DNA of 64,000 bases from Megalonaias nervosa (GCA_016617855.1 JAECUM010017278.1:62001-126000), one strand, 5' to 3'; shown: positions 37,101 through 47,025, numbered from the stretch's first letter. A program made the numbers and translations. The notes: a model not told the origin generated them from the letters alone.

Positions 37101-38351
37101 TTGACGTAGCAGTAATAGCCATATTGGCAAATTGTGTAAGCTGCAGGAGCTGTAAGTGACAGTCATAAAGAGTAGTCATTAAATTTTGAATGTTAAGCAA
37201 TTATTATAGTCATACATGCTGAGATGGGGGAGGTCGTCTTCCAGTGGTGTATTATCTTTTTTTTTGAATGCGCTTTATATTTCATTACCTTGGAGACCAC
37301 CCAGCGAGGAGATATTTCCATTTCATTGTACCGAAAATCAAGAAATTCCAAAGTCTCTTGATTAAAAATGTTGGTGTAAAATAGTGCTCATTATATATGT
37401 AAATGGATTTTGTTGTATTGGTTTCAAATAAAAAAGATTTATTGATTATTATAGATTTAGAAACTTCTGTTGATTAGCTGTCATTATTTGTCATAAATAC
37501 TTCTAGAAAGGGATGAAGCTGTCAGATGACAGCAAAAAAATTCACTTGCACATGTTTCTTCAGGAACAAGAGTTGTGTATTAAACAGTTTAAATCATCAG
37601 TTCTGAGTGATGATAACAACCAACCAGGTGTTGATATCGTGATGCAGTAATCCTCATATTGAACACATGGTATACATTTTGATGACTGTACAAGCAAGAG
37701 CTTCAAATAAACTCACCTAATCATCAGCAGTGTATATAATGACTGAAATTTAATAAATAGGTTGCAGCAACTGACATTAAATATTGTGGCAGAGTCGCAA
37801 TGCATACATGTTATGTTTAATGACTGTGCAAACAACAGTGTCCTTAAAACTAACCTGAGCATAATGAAGTGTGCATGATTGCTAGAGCATTATTCTTCAG
37901 GATGCATGTACATATCAACTCGCACCAAAAGAAGCATAAATGGTTTGCATTTGCTTACACTGATGCCAAGAACAGACAAATAAAACACCAGTGCTATGGC
38001 ATGAGGTCACCTGTACACAGCGCAGACCAGATAAAGAGGGACACATGTTATGAGAGAGAAACTGCTCATGTAGACTTGACTAATTTAATATTGCATAAAA
38101 TCTGTAATTCATGGGTATTTGGTGTGTAACAGATCACTCATAATTTAACATGTCAGAATTACAAAACCTCAAATTCCTCAACTGTTATTGTAATGCATCC
38201 TTATGCAGTTTGTTTCATAAGCCTTGATATATGAATCATTTAATCTAAGTCTTGTAAGATAAATAAAAGGATGATTAATTGATGAATTACATGATATTTT
38301 AACACCAAGGTCAATAATGTTAATGAAAAATAAATTGTAATAATGAGTGCA
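34176..38351. other. intergenic DNA, no gene seen
   Basis: AT-rich, including a (CAT)n microsatellite at about 35548-35572. Open frames such as 36159-36494 and 37869-38129 show no recognisable domain and composition typical of noncoding AT-rich DNA. The left edge of the integrated viral element follows at 38352. Confidence 0.6.
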
Positions 38352-38589
38352 AGCAGCAGAGAGGGTGAACAGACCATTTTGCTTGAGACATTATTTATGA
38401 AAAAATAAGCCTTCCTACGAAAAGGAAATCTTAAGGTCAGTAACGTTAAACCACAACCTCTAACTGACCGTGAGATTTCTTAGGGTTAGATTATCTCGTT
38501 ACTTTATCTCTGACTCTTTGGGGTTTTTTATGGTGTGTTTATTTTACGTGTTGGTCACTCAACGTTGGTCGTTCACCCTCTCTGCTGCT
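38352..38589. repeat. terminal inverted-repeat structure at the left end of the viral element
   Basis: AGCAGCAGAGAGGGTGAAC at 38352-38370 is repeated in perfect inverted form at 38571-38589. The stem continues as GACCA/TGGTC after a one-base bulge. The inner arm ends four bases before the stop codon of the ATPase gene, so the structure belongs to the viral element rather than to the host. Known Polinton termini begin with AG; here the outer arm also does. A separate 238-bp MITE at the boundary is the alternative. Confidence 0.65.
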
Positions 38590-38593
38590 GTAA

Positions 38594-39262
38594 TTAACCA
38601 AAGATTTTATCCAGACCTATACGATATCTAGATCTTGGGTCATGTAAATTTATTGTTATAAACCCAAACGGAATAGCTTGTACTTTTGAAAAGAAGTTTC
38701 TAAATTTAATCGTGTCCATGTCCCCTGAACACCAAGTATAATAAATATTTTGTAAAGTATAATTATCTACTCCATTAAACACAATTAAGATATTGCAATT
38801 ATCTCTGATTACTTTAGGAATTTGTGTGTATTTCTGAGCTAAATAAATTACGTCTGTATTTTTCTGACGGCCTCGCGAAAATATCCGAGCTGGATTGGAT
38901 TGTTTATTCAGCATTACATCATCGTATACTACGAGATTATTGATACATCCATCAAGATCATCTATAGATGGAGCTTCATCGATGTCGGTAATAAAATCAA
39001 TAGCATCATTATCAGGACACATCAGCGACTTTGCATTTTCATTAAAATCTTTAAGTACTTCGTAACATCGTTGATCATCAACAGATGGTGCTACTAAATA
39101 TAATTTATCCCACTTGAGCTATCGCATTATCAGATTAAGTAATAATTGCGTTTTACCATACCCAGATGGGCCAAGTATAATTGCTCTGATAGAATTTGGT
39201 AGCGCTGGATGATGCTTAACTGGCTCTTGTTTTCGTGTCACTGAGAAGTCAATTATATCCAT
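38594..39262 (-). pseudogene. FtsK/A32-like genome packaging ATPase, one in-frame stop
   Basis: P-loop ATPase that would package DNA into capsids. ATG at 39262 gives MDIIDFSVTRKQEP and then the Walker A motif GPSGYGKT (about residues 36-43). Walker B is NNLVVYDD, about 110 residues later, followed by RGRQKNTDVIYLAQKY. About 222 codons, the usual size for this family. An in-frame TAG at 39119-39121 falls just after LLLNLIMR, and the same frame continues as LKWDKLYLVAPS, so this is a nonsense mutation rather than a gene end. The start lies 11 bases from the divergent phospholipase-domain gene. Confidence 0.88.
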
Positions 39263-39273
39263 ATAATAATAAT
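39263..39273. promoter_or_regulatory. 11-base divergent start region (ATAATAATAAT)
   Basis: Only ATAATAATAAT separates the ATG of the ATPase (minus, 39262) from the ATG of the phospholipase-domain gene (plus, 39274). Any promoter for either gene must overlap the other's coding sequence or be this short AT run itself. Confidence 0.6.
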
Positions 39274-39772
39274 ATGGATTTATATTGTGTTCGATGTATA
39301 GCGCATAAGTCCACCAGTGGATTAACGACAATAATAACAAAAAATAACAGGCGCGCACTTATAGGTAGATGTGTGAAATGTGGTACAAAAAAATACAAAT
39401 TTATTTCATTAAAGATAGGTCGAGATATCGCTGCTTCGTTAGGTAAATTACCAGGAGCTCCATGGGCAAAGTATCCTGGTGAAAAACAATTACCTGGATA
39501 TAATTATTGTGGTCCTGGAACTCGTCTCGATATCCGACTCGATAACCAAGACCAACCAAGACTTGGAGAGTATCCAATAAACGTAATTGATCAAGCGTGT
39601 CACATTCATGATGTCGCATATAAAAGTAAAGACTTACAACAACGACATCTCGCCGATATAAAATTAATTCATGCCATAAATAATGTAAAAGATAAATCAC
39701 TGAGAAAGATTAGCTGCTTTTCTGGTAAAAGCTGGTATGAAAGGTAAAATAATGTTAGGTGCTGGTAATTAA
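39274..39772 (+). pseudogene. zinc-ribbon plus phospholipase A2-like virion protein, frameshifted near its end
   Basis: MDLYCVRCIAHKSTSG and, about 26 residues later, CVKCGTKKYK form a four-Cys zinc ribbon. Then LPGYNYCGPGT (about residues 72-82) supplies the Gly-rich calcium loop, and ACHIHDVAY (about 108-116) the His-Asp catalytic pair, as in the phospholipase A2 domains of parvovirus VP1 and related capsid proteins. By analogy it would help the particle cross a host membrane; this is inference. The frame closes early at 39745-39747. A second frame with a small-hydrophobic/basic ending continues to TAA at 39770-39772, so one base has been gained or lost near 39.71 kb. An ATG at 39235 exists but would overlap the divergent gene; 39274 is preferred. 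Confidence 0.82.
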
Positions 39773-39794
39773 TCAACTGATTATTATCATAATA

Positions 39795-40766
39795 ATGGAA
39801 TCTGTTTATTATAGCCCAAGAGGATACTGGAGAGGTAAAGCAGCGATTAGTAAACTTGCTGAAGCAGCAAAAGTTTCACGTGATGTCGCTGCAGCGTGGT
39901 TAGCACGACAGGCAATATGGCAAATCTATCTACCACCACCTAAAAAAATTCAGTATGCACATTTTGATGTTAGTACCCCTAATGAAGTTCATCAAGCAGA
40001 TATTTTGTTTTTACCACACAATACCATTAAAATTGGTAGACGTCAATACACATACAGATACGCGTTAACCGTCGTTGACGTTGCGAGTAGATATAAAGAA
40101 GCAGAACCATTATCAACTAAAACAGCAAATGAAGTTGCATCTGCGTTTGAACGCATTTATCAACGTGGTGGTTACGATGGCCACAACTGCTACAGGTTGA
40201 TCCTGGCAAAGAATTTCTTGGTGCAGTATCATCGTTGATGAAGCGACATAACGTTAAAATCAGACGAGGACACACAGAAATTCATCGTGATCAGGCAATC
40301 GTTGAACGATTTAATCGAACACTTGCTGAGCGGTTATTTGGATACCAATACGCAGGGAAATATCTGCTGACTTTAAGTCCACGGAGAGATCTCGTGAATG
40401 GGTTGCAAGGTTACCGAGTGTGATAGCTGCGTTAAACAACGAAGTGACTCGTGCAACTTCTATGAAACCTTCTAATGCGATCACAAAAAATATATACCAA
40501 TACAACATAAATCTTCCTCTCAACCAGTACTAGGTAATGTTACCGTAAGATATTTATATGAACCTGGTGAACTTGAAGGAGGTAGAAAAAGAGCAACTGA
40601 TCCTATCTGGAGTGTGACCACACACAAAATTTCTAGCGTGGTAAGGTCCACAGGTAGACCTGCAATCTACAGATTAGATTCAACTGCTCCTCAGCGTGGA
40701 TTTGTACGCAAACAATTGCAAATAATTCATATAGATACACAATTACCACCGCGTTCACTTTTATAA
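39795..40766 (+). pseudogene. Polinton-type rve integrase, broken by several frameshifts
   Basis: Retroviral-type integrase that would insert the element into host DNA. The N-terminal part MESVYYSPRGYWRGKAAISK is the standard Polinton integrase opening. VHQADILFLP holds the first catalytic Asp and YALTVVDVASRYKEAEPL the core strand that follows. The glutamate helix, IVERFNRTLAERLFGYQYA, lies after a frame change near 40.19 kb. Two more shifts (near 40.39 and 40.52 kb) separate it from a C-terminal chromo/SH3-like segment containing RYLYEPGELEGGRKRATDP, ending at TAA 40764-40766. With at least three shifts no active enzyme could be made. Confidence 0.92.
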
Positions 40767-40979
40767 ACTTGCACCAGGGTGTCCAGCGCCTCGACGTCGA
40801 TTACATTCTTGACAGGTCAGCATCACATTTTTGCGTGTGTGACCAAGACTACTATTAATTCTATCAACGGTAAATTGTCTTGGATTATTACTCGAGTACT
40901 GCCATAGCATATTACAATTACAACTTGCACAATGATTATTCTGTTGTGCTTTTAGTGTTATAATAAATTCAGCATCCAT
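40761..40979 (-). CDS. small HNH endonuclease
   Basis: 72 codons, minus strand, with two zinc-type Cys pairs (CASCNC and CQECN) around FTVDRINSSLGHTRKNVMLT, the usual HNH layout of C-x2-C, D-R-I, G-x-T-x-x-N, then C-x2-C-N. An in-frame stop lies 14 codons upstream of the ATG, so the start at 40979 is sound. It overlaps the last bases of the integrase on the other strand. It could be a free-standing selfish endonuclease or a replication/packaging nuclease of the element; the sequence does not decide. Confidence 0.85.
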   Translation of the reverse strand: MDAEFIITLKAQQNNHCASCNCNMLWQYSSNNPRQFTVDRINSSLGHTRKNVMLTCQECNRRRGAGHPGASL

Positions 40980-41000
40980 ATCAAAGTCGCGATTATTTTT

Positions 41001-44000
41001 TTAATCACATTGTTTATAACTCGCTAATTTTTTATTGATATCGATAAAGTTGTCAGGAATTTCTTTGGTTATTACGCAATCCATGATAACCCAGCCCAGT
41101 TGAGATGTTCTTCTGACTCGAGACACTGTTAGATAAACTAAATTTGACTACTCAATACGATCATCGACAATCCAAATACTTGTATCGGTAATAGTTAATC
41201 CCTGTGACGAGTGAATCGTTATAGCGTATCCTAACGTCCACGGCGATTTATCCATGCTTAACGCTCTCTCAACAACATCAACAACTAAAACAATATCATT
41301 TAACACTAGATTTTGTATTCCACCACCAGGAATCTCAACATCAACATTCTGTCGTCGAGTATCTGCTGGGCGATAACACAAAGGTACAGGTAGATTTGAA
41401 AATTTTTCTTTGTGTAACGTAAATAATTGTTGTTGAAGTGTATCGCGAACTATTTCTCTACTTGCAACTATCAAATCAGCAGGTCTCCATAAAGTCCAAA
41501 AATTATTCATAGAAGTTTCTGGAATTACTTTACGCATTATTTCACGTTGTATTTTATCTGGCTGTAGTCTTATTAACTTTTTAAACTCTTTTAGTGATTT
41601 ATCAATAGCTCTATGGTCATCAGTTATTTCTTCGTAATAATCTACAAATGTTTTCAGCCACTCATGTGGAGACGATCCAATGAAAGGTGGTGGTTGACCA
41701 TGATCGCCACACATTATCACAGCAGTATTCTTCAATAACAGCCAATCAAGAAATATTTTTAATACCTCTAGCGACACGGTGCATATCTCGTCCCAGATAA
41801 TAATTTTAGGAATGTATTTCTCACCCATCCGCGATGGAGTCCATGCGTCTCCGCACCATCTAAAGAAACTATGATATGTACACGATTTTACTCCTCGTTC
41901 TTTTATTTCCCTGGCGAGTTTATGTGTCGGTGTCAAAACAATCATATCAGAACAATTACTAAATAATTCAATTGCGCGTGTTGTTTCACCTGAACCACCA
42001 CACCCATTAAGATAAATGGTTTTATCTCTAGCTACAGGATCACATACAGATGGCGCCGATGACATCCTTGGTATTTGATTATTCTTGTAATATGTTTTCG
42101 CAATTTCAACATCGGCAGATTCAGAATAACTAATTATATCTTCACGTTTTATTCTCCATTCGCCCCATGATGCATGATCGTTAATACGCAATTGTTTTAA
42201 CGAATCCGCATATTTTTTGTTTATGTAAAATGAATCTGTCGCGACTCTGACTGCATAACGAGGAAATCTGTTTATCATCGGTAATAAATTTATCGAAACG
42301 TACGCTAGCGTCGAAGATCTTAAATGAGTAAACTGCGGTGACTCGCAATCAGTATAGCTCACAATTGTACCTAATTTAGTTCCGTCTGATAAATAAGCAT
42401 TACTTCGACTTATAAATGTGTTTTTCTCCGTTGTATCAGCAATTATAAAATCGAGTTCAGCATCGTCCATGATTAATCTTGTACACGCTCGTTTATGATC
42501 ATATGATCCTCCTTGCGTAAATTTACCGATTATTTTTCTGCCGAGATCTTTTGCAAATTTCTCACCACTTTCTCTTCTGTATTCACGTATACTATTAGTA
42601 ATTTTAACAACATCATCTTCAGGATTAGGAAAATCTCCTCTAGCATCATTAATATTAAATACATCCGGTTCTGGCAACCAAACTTGTTTCTGCACGCGGT
42701 ATGATATAATTGCTTCACTCACGTTCAACGACATTAAAATTTCAGCATCAAACATGTACTTCATTAGTACTATTGGAGCCCAACATTTTTCTGAAAAATG
42801 TCTTCCAAACCACGCATAAACAATCGGATGGAGATCCCTGTAAACTCGAACGACTCTATACAAGCAAATCCGATTAAGTCAAAAGGTAAAGATCCTTTTA
42901 TCGCTACTCTGGTCATCTCGTGTGTTGGATGACCAAATCTCTTAAAGTATTCAGAACATTCTCCGTATCCAAGAAAACTTCCAGGATAACACGCTACCAT
43001 ATCATCTGAGATAACGTCATTATAATCGTATTTAGTATTCCACAATCCACCGTGTCCGTATTCCACACAACTGTGTTGGACATCTTCAAGAAATTCCAAT
43101 CGTGTCGGTTTCCATGAATTTTTCTCCTGAGCGTAGTGAGCAGCAATTGATGGAACGGTAAAACAGTTATTAAGTAATTGTCCAACCTTAATATCATCAG
43201 AGGTATATTTTAATGCAAGATTTTTCATTTCTTCGTGGAGAGATTCTGTACGATAAATATCACCATTAGACCGTACAAACTGATCATGATAATCATATTC
43301 CGAACTCTGAAACAGCCACACAGATACAGGGTCAATTTTACTGATATTTCTGATAGCATCAAATACATGACCATTATAAAATTTAACCGTTCTATCTCGT
43401 GGAAATAGCGTTACTGCCACAGTCCATGCATGTGCGTTATGATCAATAATATCTATCGAAGCTCCTCTTGATTTATATTTTGGTTTGTACAAAATCTCTC
43501 CGGTTGACGTCTTCACTGTTATTGGGAATTTAAATTTCTTTCCCAGCTCAGCAACGTCGCTGATGGACGCTCCGGTATCTTTAACTGTTTCTGCCCACGT
43601 GTTTATTTTTTTACGTCGTAAATCCGTTAAACCGTTTCCGCGTATCGCGTTTGTGAAATGTTCTGTAACCCGTTCAGCTACGCAATTTATTCTTGACAAT
43701 TTCATAGGTTTGAGATCCCCAACGTTAGGTTTATTATTTAACGGATATACCGCGTACACAACCGCAGTCACAGGGTATGCTCGTTCGTAATATGGTTTGT
43801 CAATACCAGTAAGTATTCCTGGTCTGGAATTTTTACTAAGAACAATATTATTTCCTGACTGCATATGGACAGAATCACGTTTGTCACGAATAATCCAAGT
43901 GTCACTGTCTGTCTTTACAATAAATTTTATTAAAATAAAATATTTCTGAACAAGGTAGTCAATAATCTCTCTTCCTCGTTTGTCATTCATCACATTAACA

Positions 44001-44197
44001 GTATTTTCAATTCTGAATGTCGACCACACATGAGCCGTACCATCGTCGCGAAATTCCTTTTTGGCCTCACGGATACGTTTTGTTATATCTTTATTCGTTA
44101 AAGCTAGATCTTGCATAGAAAAACTAAATTTGTGTTTCGGCAGTCTGCCAAGATCAAATCTAGCTCCATAAGGTTCAATCGCGGATAATTCCTGCAT
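41001..44197 (-). pseudogene. family B DNA polymerase joined to an SF1 helicase, one frameshift and one in-frame stop
   Basis: ATG at 44197 opens a 475-codon frame. Its C-terminal part has GHGGLWNTKYDYNDVISDDM and VACYPGSFLGYG, resembling polymerase B motif A (D-x-x-x-x-Y-P). Around 42.85 kb the frame shifts into a 571-codon frame with a motif-B-like stretch (GRKIIGKFTQGGSYDHKR) and motif C RVATDSFYI. The same frame runs straight into a helicase: Walker A GCGGSGETT (codons about 287-295; the catalytic Lys is Glu here), Walker B IIIWDE, motif III GDHGQPPP, and motif V TIHSSQGLTI. A TAG at 41148-41150 interrupts; after it NLVYLTVSRV (motif VI) and about 38 more codons run to TAA 41001. The three lesions make it a dead copy. 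Total about 1,065 codons. Confidence 0.85.
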
Positions 44198-44249
44198 TAT
44201 TATAATTAGGACAAAATATATATTTAAATTGAATTTTAATCTTTTGTAT
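44198..44249. promoter_or_regulatory. 52-bp divergent intergenic region, AT-rich
   Basis: Between the start of the polymerase (minus) and the small Cys-rich protein (plus). Contains ATATATATTTAAATTGAATT and reads as CTAATTATAATAATG toward the polymerase start. Probably a shared promoter region; the motif itself is unproven. Confidence 0.55.
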
Positions 44250-44543
44250 ATGATTCAAACAAAGAATCGATGCCATTGGCTTATGATCGGATATACTTCT
44301 CCTTGTAACAAAGCATGCGTAAACGAATTCTGCGGCTTTCACATGCAATGCGTTAGACAAGGCAGTTTAGGACCAAAACCGTATGTGCGGTGTGGTGTTG
44401 GAGTCAGAGGAAAAACTCAATTGTGTGTGCAATGTGGTGGTAAAAAATACAGAGAGCTGAAACGATATTACGATAAAAAAAAAACATCTTCTGAATCTCC
44501 TATAAAAACCGAGGAAGATTATCTCGCTAGATTTTCAAAATAA
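44250..44543 (+). CDS. small Cys-rich, probably zinc-binding protein
   Basis: ATG at 44250 gives MIQTKNRCHWLMIGYTSPCN, then KACVNEFCGFHMQC, RCGVGV and CVQCGGKKYRE, with a Lys-rich tail: eight or more Cys and two or three His in 97 residues. I do not recognise the family. The spacing suggests two zinc sites. Position next to the polymerase suggests a DNA- or RNA-binding helper, but this is inference. An upstream ATG at 44229 would extend it by seven residues. Confidence 0.7.
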   Translation: MIQTKNRCHWLMIGYTSPCNKACVNEFCGFHMQCVRQGSLGPKPYVRCGVGVRGKTQLCVQCGGKKYRELKRYYDKKKTSSESPIKTEEDYLARFSK

Positions 44544-44572
44544 TAATTTAAACAAATAATATTAGTATATAA

Positions 44573-45067
44573 ATGGAGCAAAATGAATTTGTAAACCATC
44601 CAATCATCACCAATTATGAAGCATCTCGTGATGGTGTAATTAGGCACTGTAGATTAAAGAAACCAGTCGGTAGTGTTATTAATACTGGTTATCTTATATT
44701 TACTGCTACTGACCAGAAAAGAAATTATTTATCACATAGTTTCGTGTTCGAGTGTTATTTTGGGATCATTAAAGATAGATTTGTAATAGATCACATCAAT
44801 GGTGATAAGCTTGATAACTCGCTTGATAACTTGCGAATTGTTACACAAAGTCAAAATTGTAAGTCCGGAAATACTGGCGGAGCACGATACGCAAGGGCTG
44901 TTAAATCTATAATTACAGATGGTGAAGAAATTATGTTTAAACCAATTAATTCTGCTGGTAAATACTTTAACATATTACCACCTTCAGTAAAATACGTGGC
45001 AGATAATATCACGAGGTCTGCTTTTTCCAAAAGATTTCTACAAAAAAATCAGATTCCAGTATGTTAG
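44573..45067 (+). CDS. NUMOD4/HNH-type endonuclease
   Basis: 164 codons, intact. The N-terminus has the NUMOD4-like pattern YEASRDGVIRHCRLKKPVGS and VINTGYLIFT. The HNH core is FVIDHINGDKLDNSLDNLRI followed by VTQSQNC. The C-terminus, YFNILPPSVKYVADNITRSA, resembles a NUMOD1/DNA-binding helix. These are the features of free-standing homing endonucleases of phages and large viruses. The gene starts in the context TATATAAATGG, 29 bp after the preceding stop codon. It is one of the few undamaged genes of the element. Confidence 0.9.
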   Translation: MEQNEFVNHPIITNYEASRDGVIRHCRLKKPVGSVINTGYLIFTATDQKRNYLSHSFVFECYFGIIKDRFVIDHINGDKLDNSLDNLRIVTQSQNCKSGNTGGARYARAVKSIITDGEEIMFKPINSAGKYFNILPPSVKYVADNITRSAFSKRFLQKNQIPVC

Positions 45068-45400
45068 TCTAACAGAACCTTCTTCATGAACAGTATCTTC
45101 TCATTTTGCTTTCATAGTTTGTTTTATGCAGGTGTTTTTTTTTCATGATGTAATGTTCTTATGGTATCAGATGATTAAGCGAGACAACTCCGTCAAGCAT
45201 AATAGTAAATCTTGCAGTTGTCGTACTTGTTGTACTAATGATATTGCGAGTTTTGGTCAGAACCCATATCTCATTCGTCGTATTCATGATATAAGGGTCT
45301 CTATCAATCAGTTTCAGCATTGCTTTGAGTAAGTATCGATATATCTTTCCTTTTTCATAAAAATGATATATGTGTACAGTCAGCAGCAAAATCCATTTGT
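45068..45400. other. unassigned end of the left viral gene block
   Basis: A minus-strand frame (45159-45389, 76 codons) and a plus-strand frame (45126-45332) overlap here. The minus one has a mixed, protein-like composition but no motif I recognise. It could be a small viral gene or noncoding. Confidence 0.4.
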
Positions 45401-45719
45401 CTTAAATACATGTATTTAATAGAGATTTATTTAGTTTGGAATGTCCCATAGGACACTAATGTTTCCAAGAAGCCCATTGTAGCTAATTTTACTATTACAA
45501 AACAAAGAACTAGCTAACCTGAGTCACATATTATTTGTGTTAAATCGGCTAATATATATCTCAGCAGTGAATTGTGTACATCAGGTTATTTTTAGAAATT
45601 TATGGCATTGCGTGTTCGTATAACTTATCGATTATTTTAGTATCCTTGGTAACGTCTGATTAATACAGACTTTTAGCTGTGGGTTTTGTGTAATGTATTC
45701 TCAAGCATTTGGAAACTGA

Positions 45720-45818
45720 AAATAAATTCTGATTTTATTAAGAAATCCACAATACATTCAATAAATTCTGATTTTATTAAGAAATCCACAATACATTCAA
45801 TAAATTCTGATTTTATTC
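45720..45818. repeat. short tandem repeat, about 40-bp unit, 2.5 copies
   Basis: Unit: AATAAATTCTGATTTTATTA then AGAAATCCACAATACATTC. Lies in the host-like stretch inside the viral element. Confidence 0.85.
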
Positions 45819-45872
45819 TGTATACTACGCTTTAACTATATAATAATATTTTCATTATGTATACATATTGAA

Positions 45873-46130
45873 GTCCGGTGGCCGATTGCTAACGCGTTGG
45901 ATTTTCATGCTCGAGGTCCGTGGTTTGATTCTCGTGACCGGCATACTGTCGGGCGAAAGGCGATATTATGCCAAAATTTATTATTTATTGGGGCGCAGCC
46001 AGCCCCGTCTATTGTTTCAATAGAAAATGTGTACACTCTCTCACCATGTCACTTGGTGGGTGCAATTTTGCACTTCCTGGGTGATTATGATGGGGGAGTG
46101 TGCAAAAATTTCTATTGAACGTAGAGAAGG
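45873..46130 (+). mobile_element. tRNA-headed SINE of a second family, inside the viral element
   Basis: GTCCGGTGGCCGATTGCTAA then CGCGTTGGATTTTCATGCTC resembles an A-box region. GTGGTTTGATTCTCGTGACC is a B-box-like segment, and ACCGG pairs with CCGGT to form most of an acceptor stem. The body continues through GGGGCGCAGCCAGCCCC to about 46130. The head differs from the SINE at 26164, so it is another family. The acceptor stem is imperfect, so a working tRNA is ruled out. Confidence 0.65.
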
Positions 46131-46134
46131 CCCG

Positions 46135-46345
46135 TAGTATTGTGTTTAAGATAAGTTTATATGTAACTGTGCTGTCCTAGAGTTGAAGTTCTTAGAATTA
46201 AGTTTGTATGTGACTGTGCTGTCCTAGGTTAAGTTCTTAGAATTAAGTTTATATGTAACTGTGTTGTCCTAGGATAAGTTCTTAGAATTAAGTTTATATG
46301 TAACTGTCCTGTCCTAGGATAAGTTCTTAGAATTAAGTTTATATG
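46135..46345. repeat. minisatellite, about 60-bp unit, 3.5 copies
   Basis: Unit: AAGTTTATATGTAACTGTGC then TGTCCTAGGATAAGTTCTTA and GAATT. It directly follows the SINE in the host-like stretch between viral gene blocks. Confidence 0.9.
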
Positions 46346-46520
46346 TGACCTCTGATCCTGCTAAGATATTCTTTGACAACCTAGGGGATCACATGGGGTC
46401 AAAGTGCTGTCTGTAATTAAGATATAATCATAATCATATGTATATAATCATCTTGAAACAGTCCTTAGGGACTATTATTTTTATTTTATTCTGATTTTAT
46501 TTTTATATTAAACAAACATA

Positions 46521-46929
46521 ATGAATATAATGAATTCCGAAAACATTAATGTTATTATTTCTGCGATTAAAAATATTACACCATAACGGTATAAATATAT
46601 TTGATAATCTTAATCCTGAAAAAATTCTGTCTGACTTTGAATCGTTAGAACAACGGAAATTAGAGAACAGATACACTTTACCATCTGATTATAAATTCAT
46701 GAAGTTTATCCAGCAGGCAATGTTACAGTCGCTGGCAACAGTTACAGATAATCAGGTAAAACTGTTTGTACCTCTCTCAAACGCTATTGACAAAATTAAG
46801 TTAGAATTATCTCATGAATACGAACAGAAAAAGATTGTGAACCTTCGTATAAGACAGTTAAGAGAGCATTGTGAAAATGAAAGTGAAGGTGGAGTTAATG
46901 TGATAATGGCTAAACAAAATCTCTGGTAA
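46521..46929 (+). pseudogene. unknown viral-type protein, probable frameshift near its start
   Basis: The frame at 46549-46929 codes a hydrophilic, helical protein (SDFESLEQRKLENRYTLPSD, later LSHEYEQKKIVNLRIRQLRE). Upstream, ATG at 46521 in the context AAACATAATG opens a short frame (MNIMNSENINVIISAIKN) that stops within 65 bases. Both look like parts of one protein separated by a base shift near 46.58 kb. I do not recognise the family. Convergent with the next gene. Confidence 0.55.
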
Positions 46930-46982
46930 AAGTATACAGGTTATTTACTTATTTTATTCTGATAATTACGATTTAACCCAGT

Positions 46983-47025
46983 AAAAAAAATTATTCTGAT
47001 CCGAGTTAGATTCGGATAATTTTTT
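46983..47025. terminator. hairpin between convergent viral genes
   Basis: AAAAAAAATTAT, then ATCCGA, a short loop, TCGGAT and AATTTTTT: a stem ending in A/T runs on both sides. It sits between the stop of the plus-strand gene (46929) and the stop of the minus-strand gene (47054), where a two-way transcript end would be useful. Function inferred from position and shape only. Confidence 0.45.

Noticed and set aside
37869..38129. gene just left of the viral element
   Set aside because: No motif, no homology I can recognise, and not arranged like the viral genes.
38475..38490. telomere-like repeat (TTAGGGTTAG)
   Set aside because: Only about one and a half units; expected by chance.
38900..39097. 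plus-strand frame opposite the packaging ATPase
   Set aside because: Shadow of the minus-strand ATPase gene, which has clear Walker motifs.
40761..42000. mitochondrial or altered genetic code to explain in-frame TGA/TAG in the viral genes
   Set aside because: Frameshifts elsewhere in the same genes show decay, and host exons use the standard code.
45873..45950. functional tRNA gene inside the viral element
   Set aside because: The acceptor stem is mismatched at its outer pairs and the sequence continues as a SINE body.
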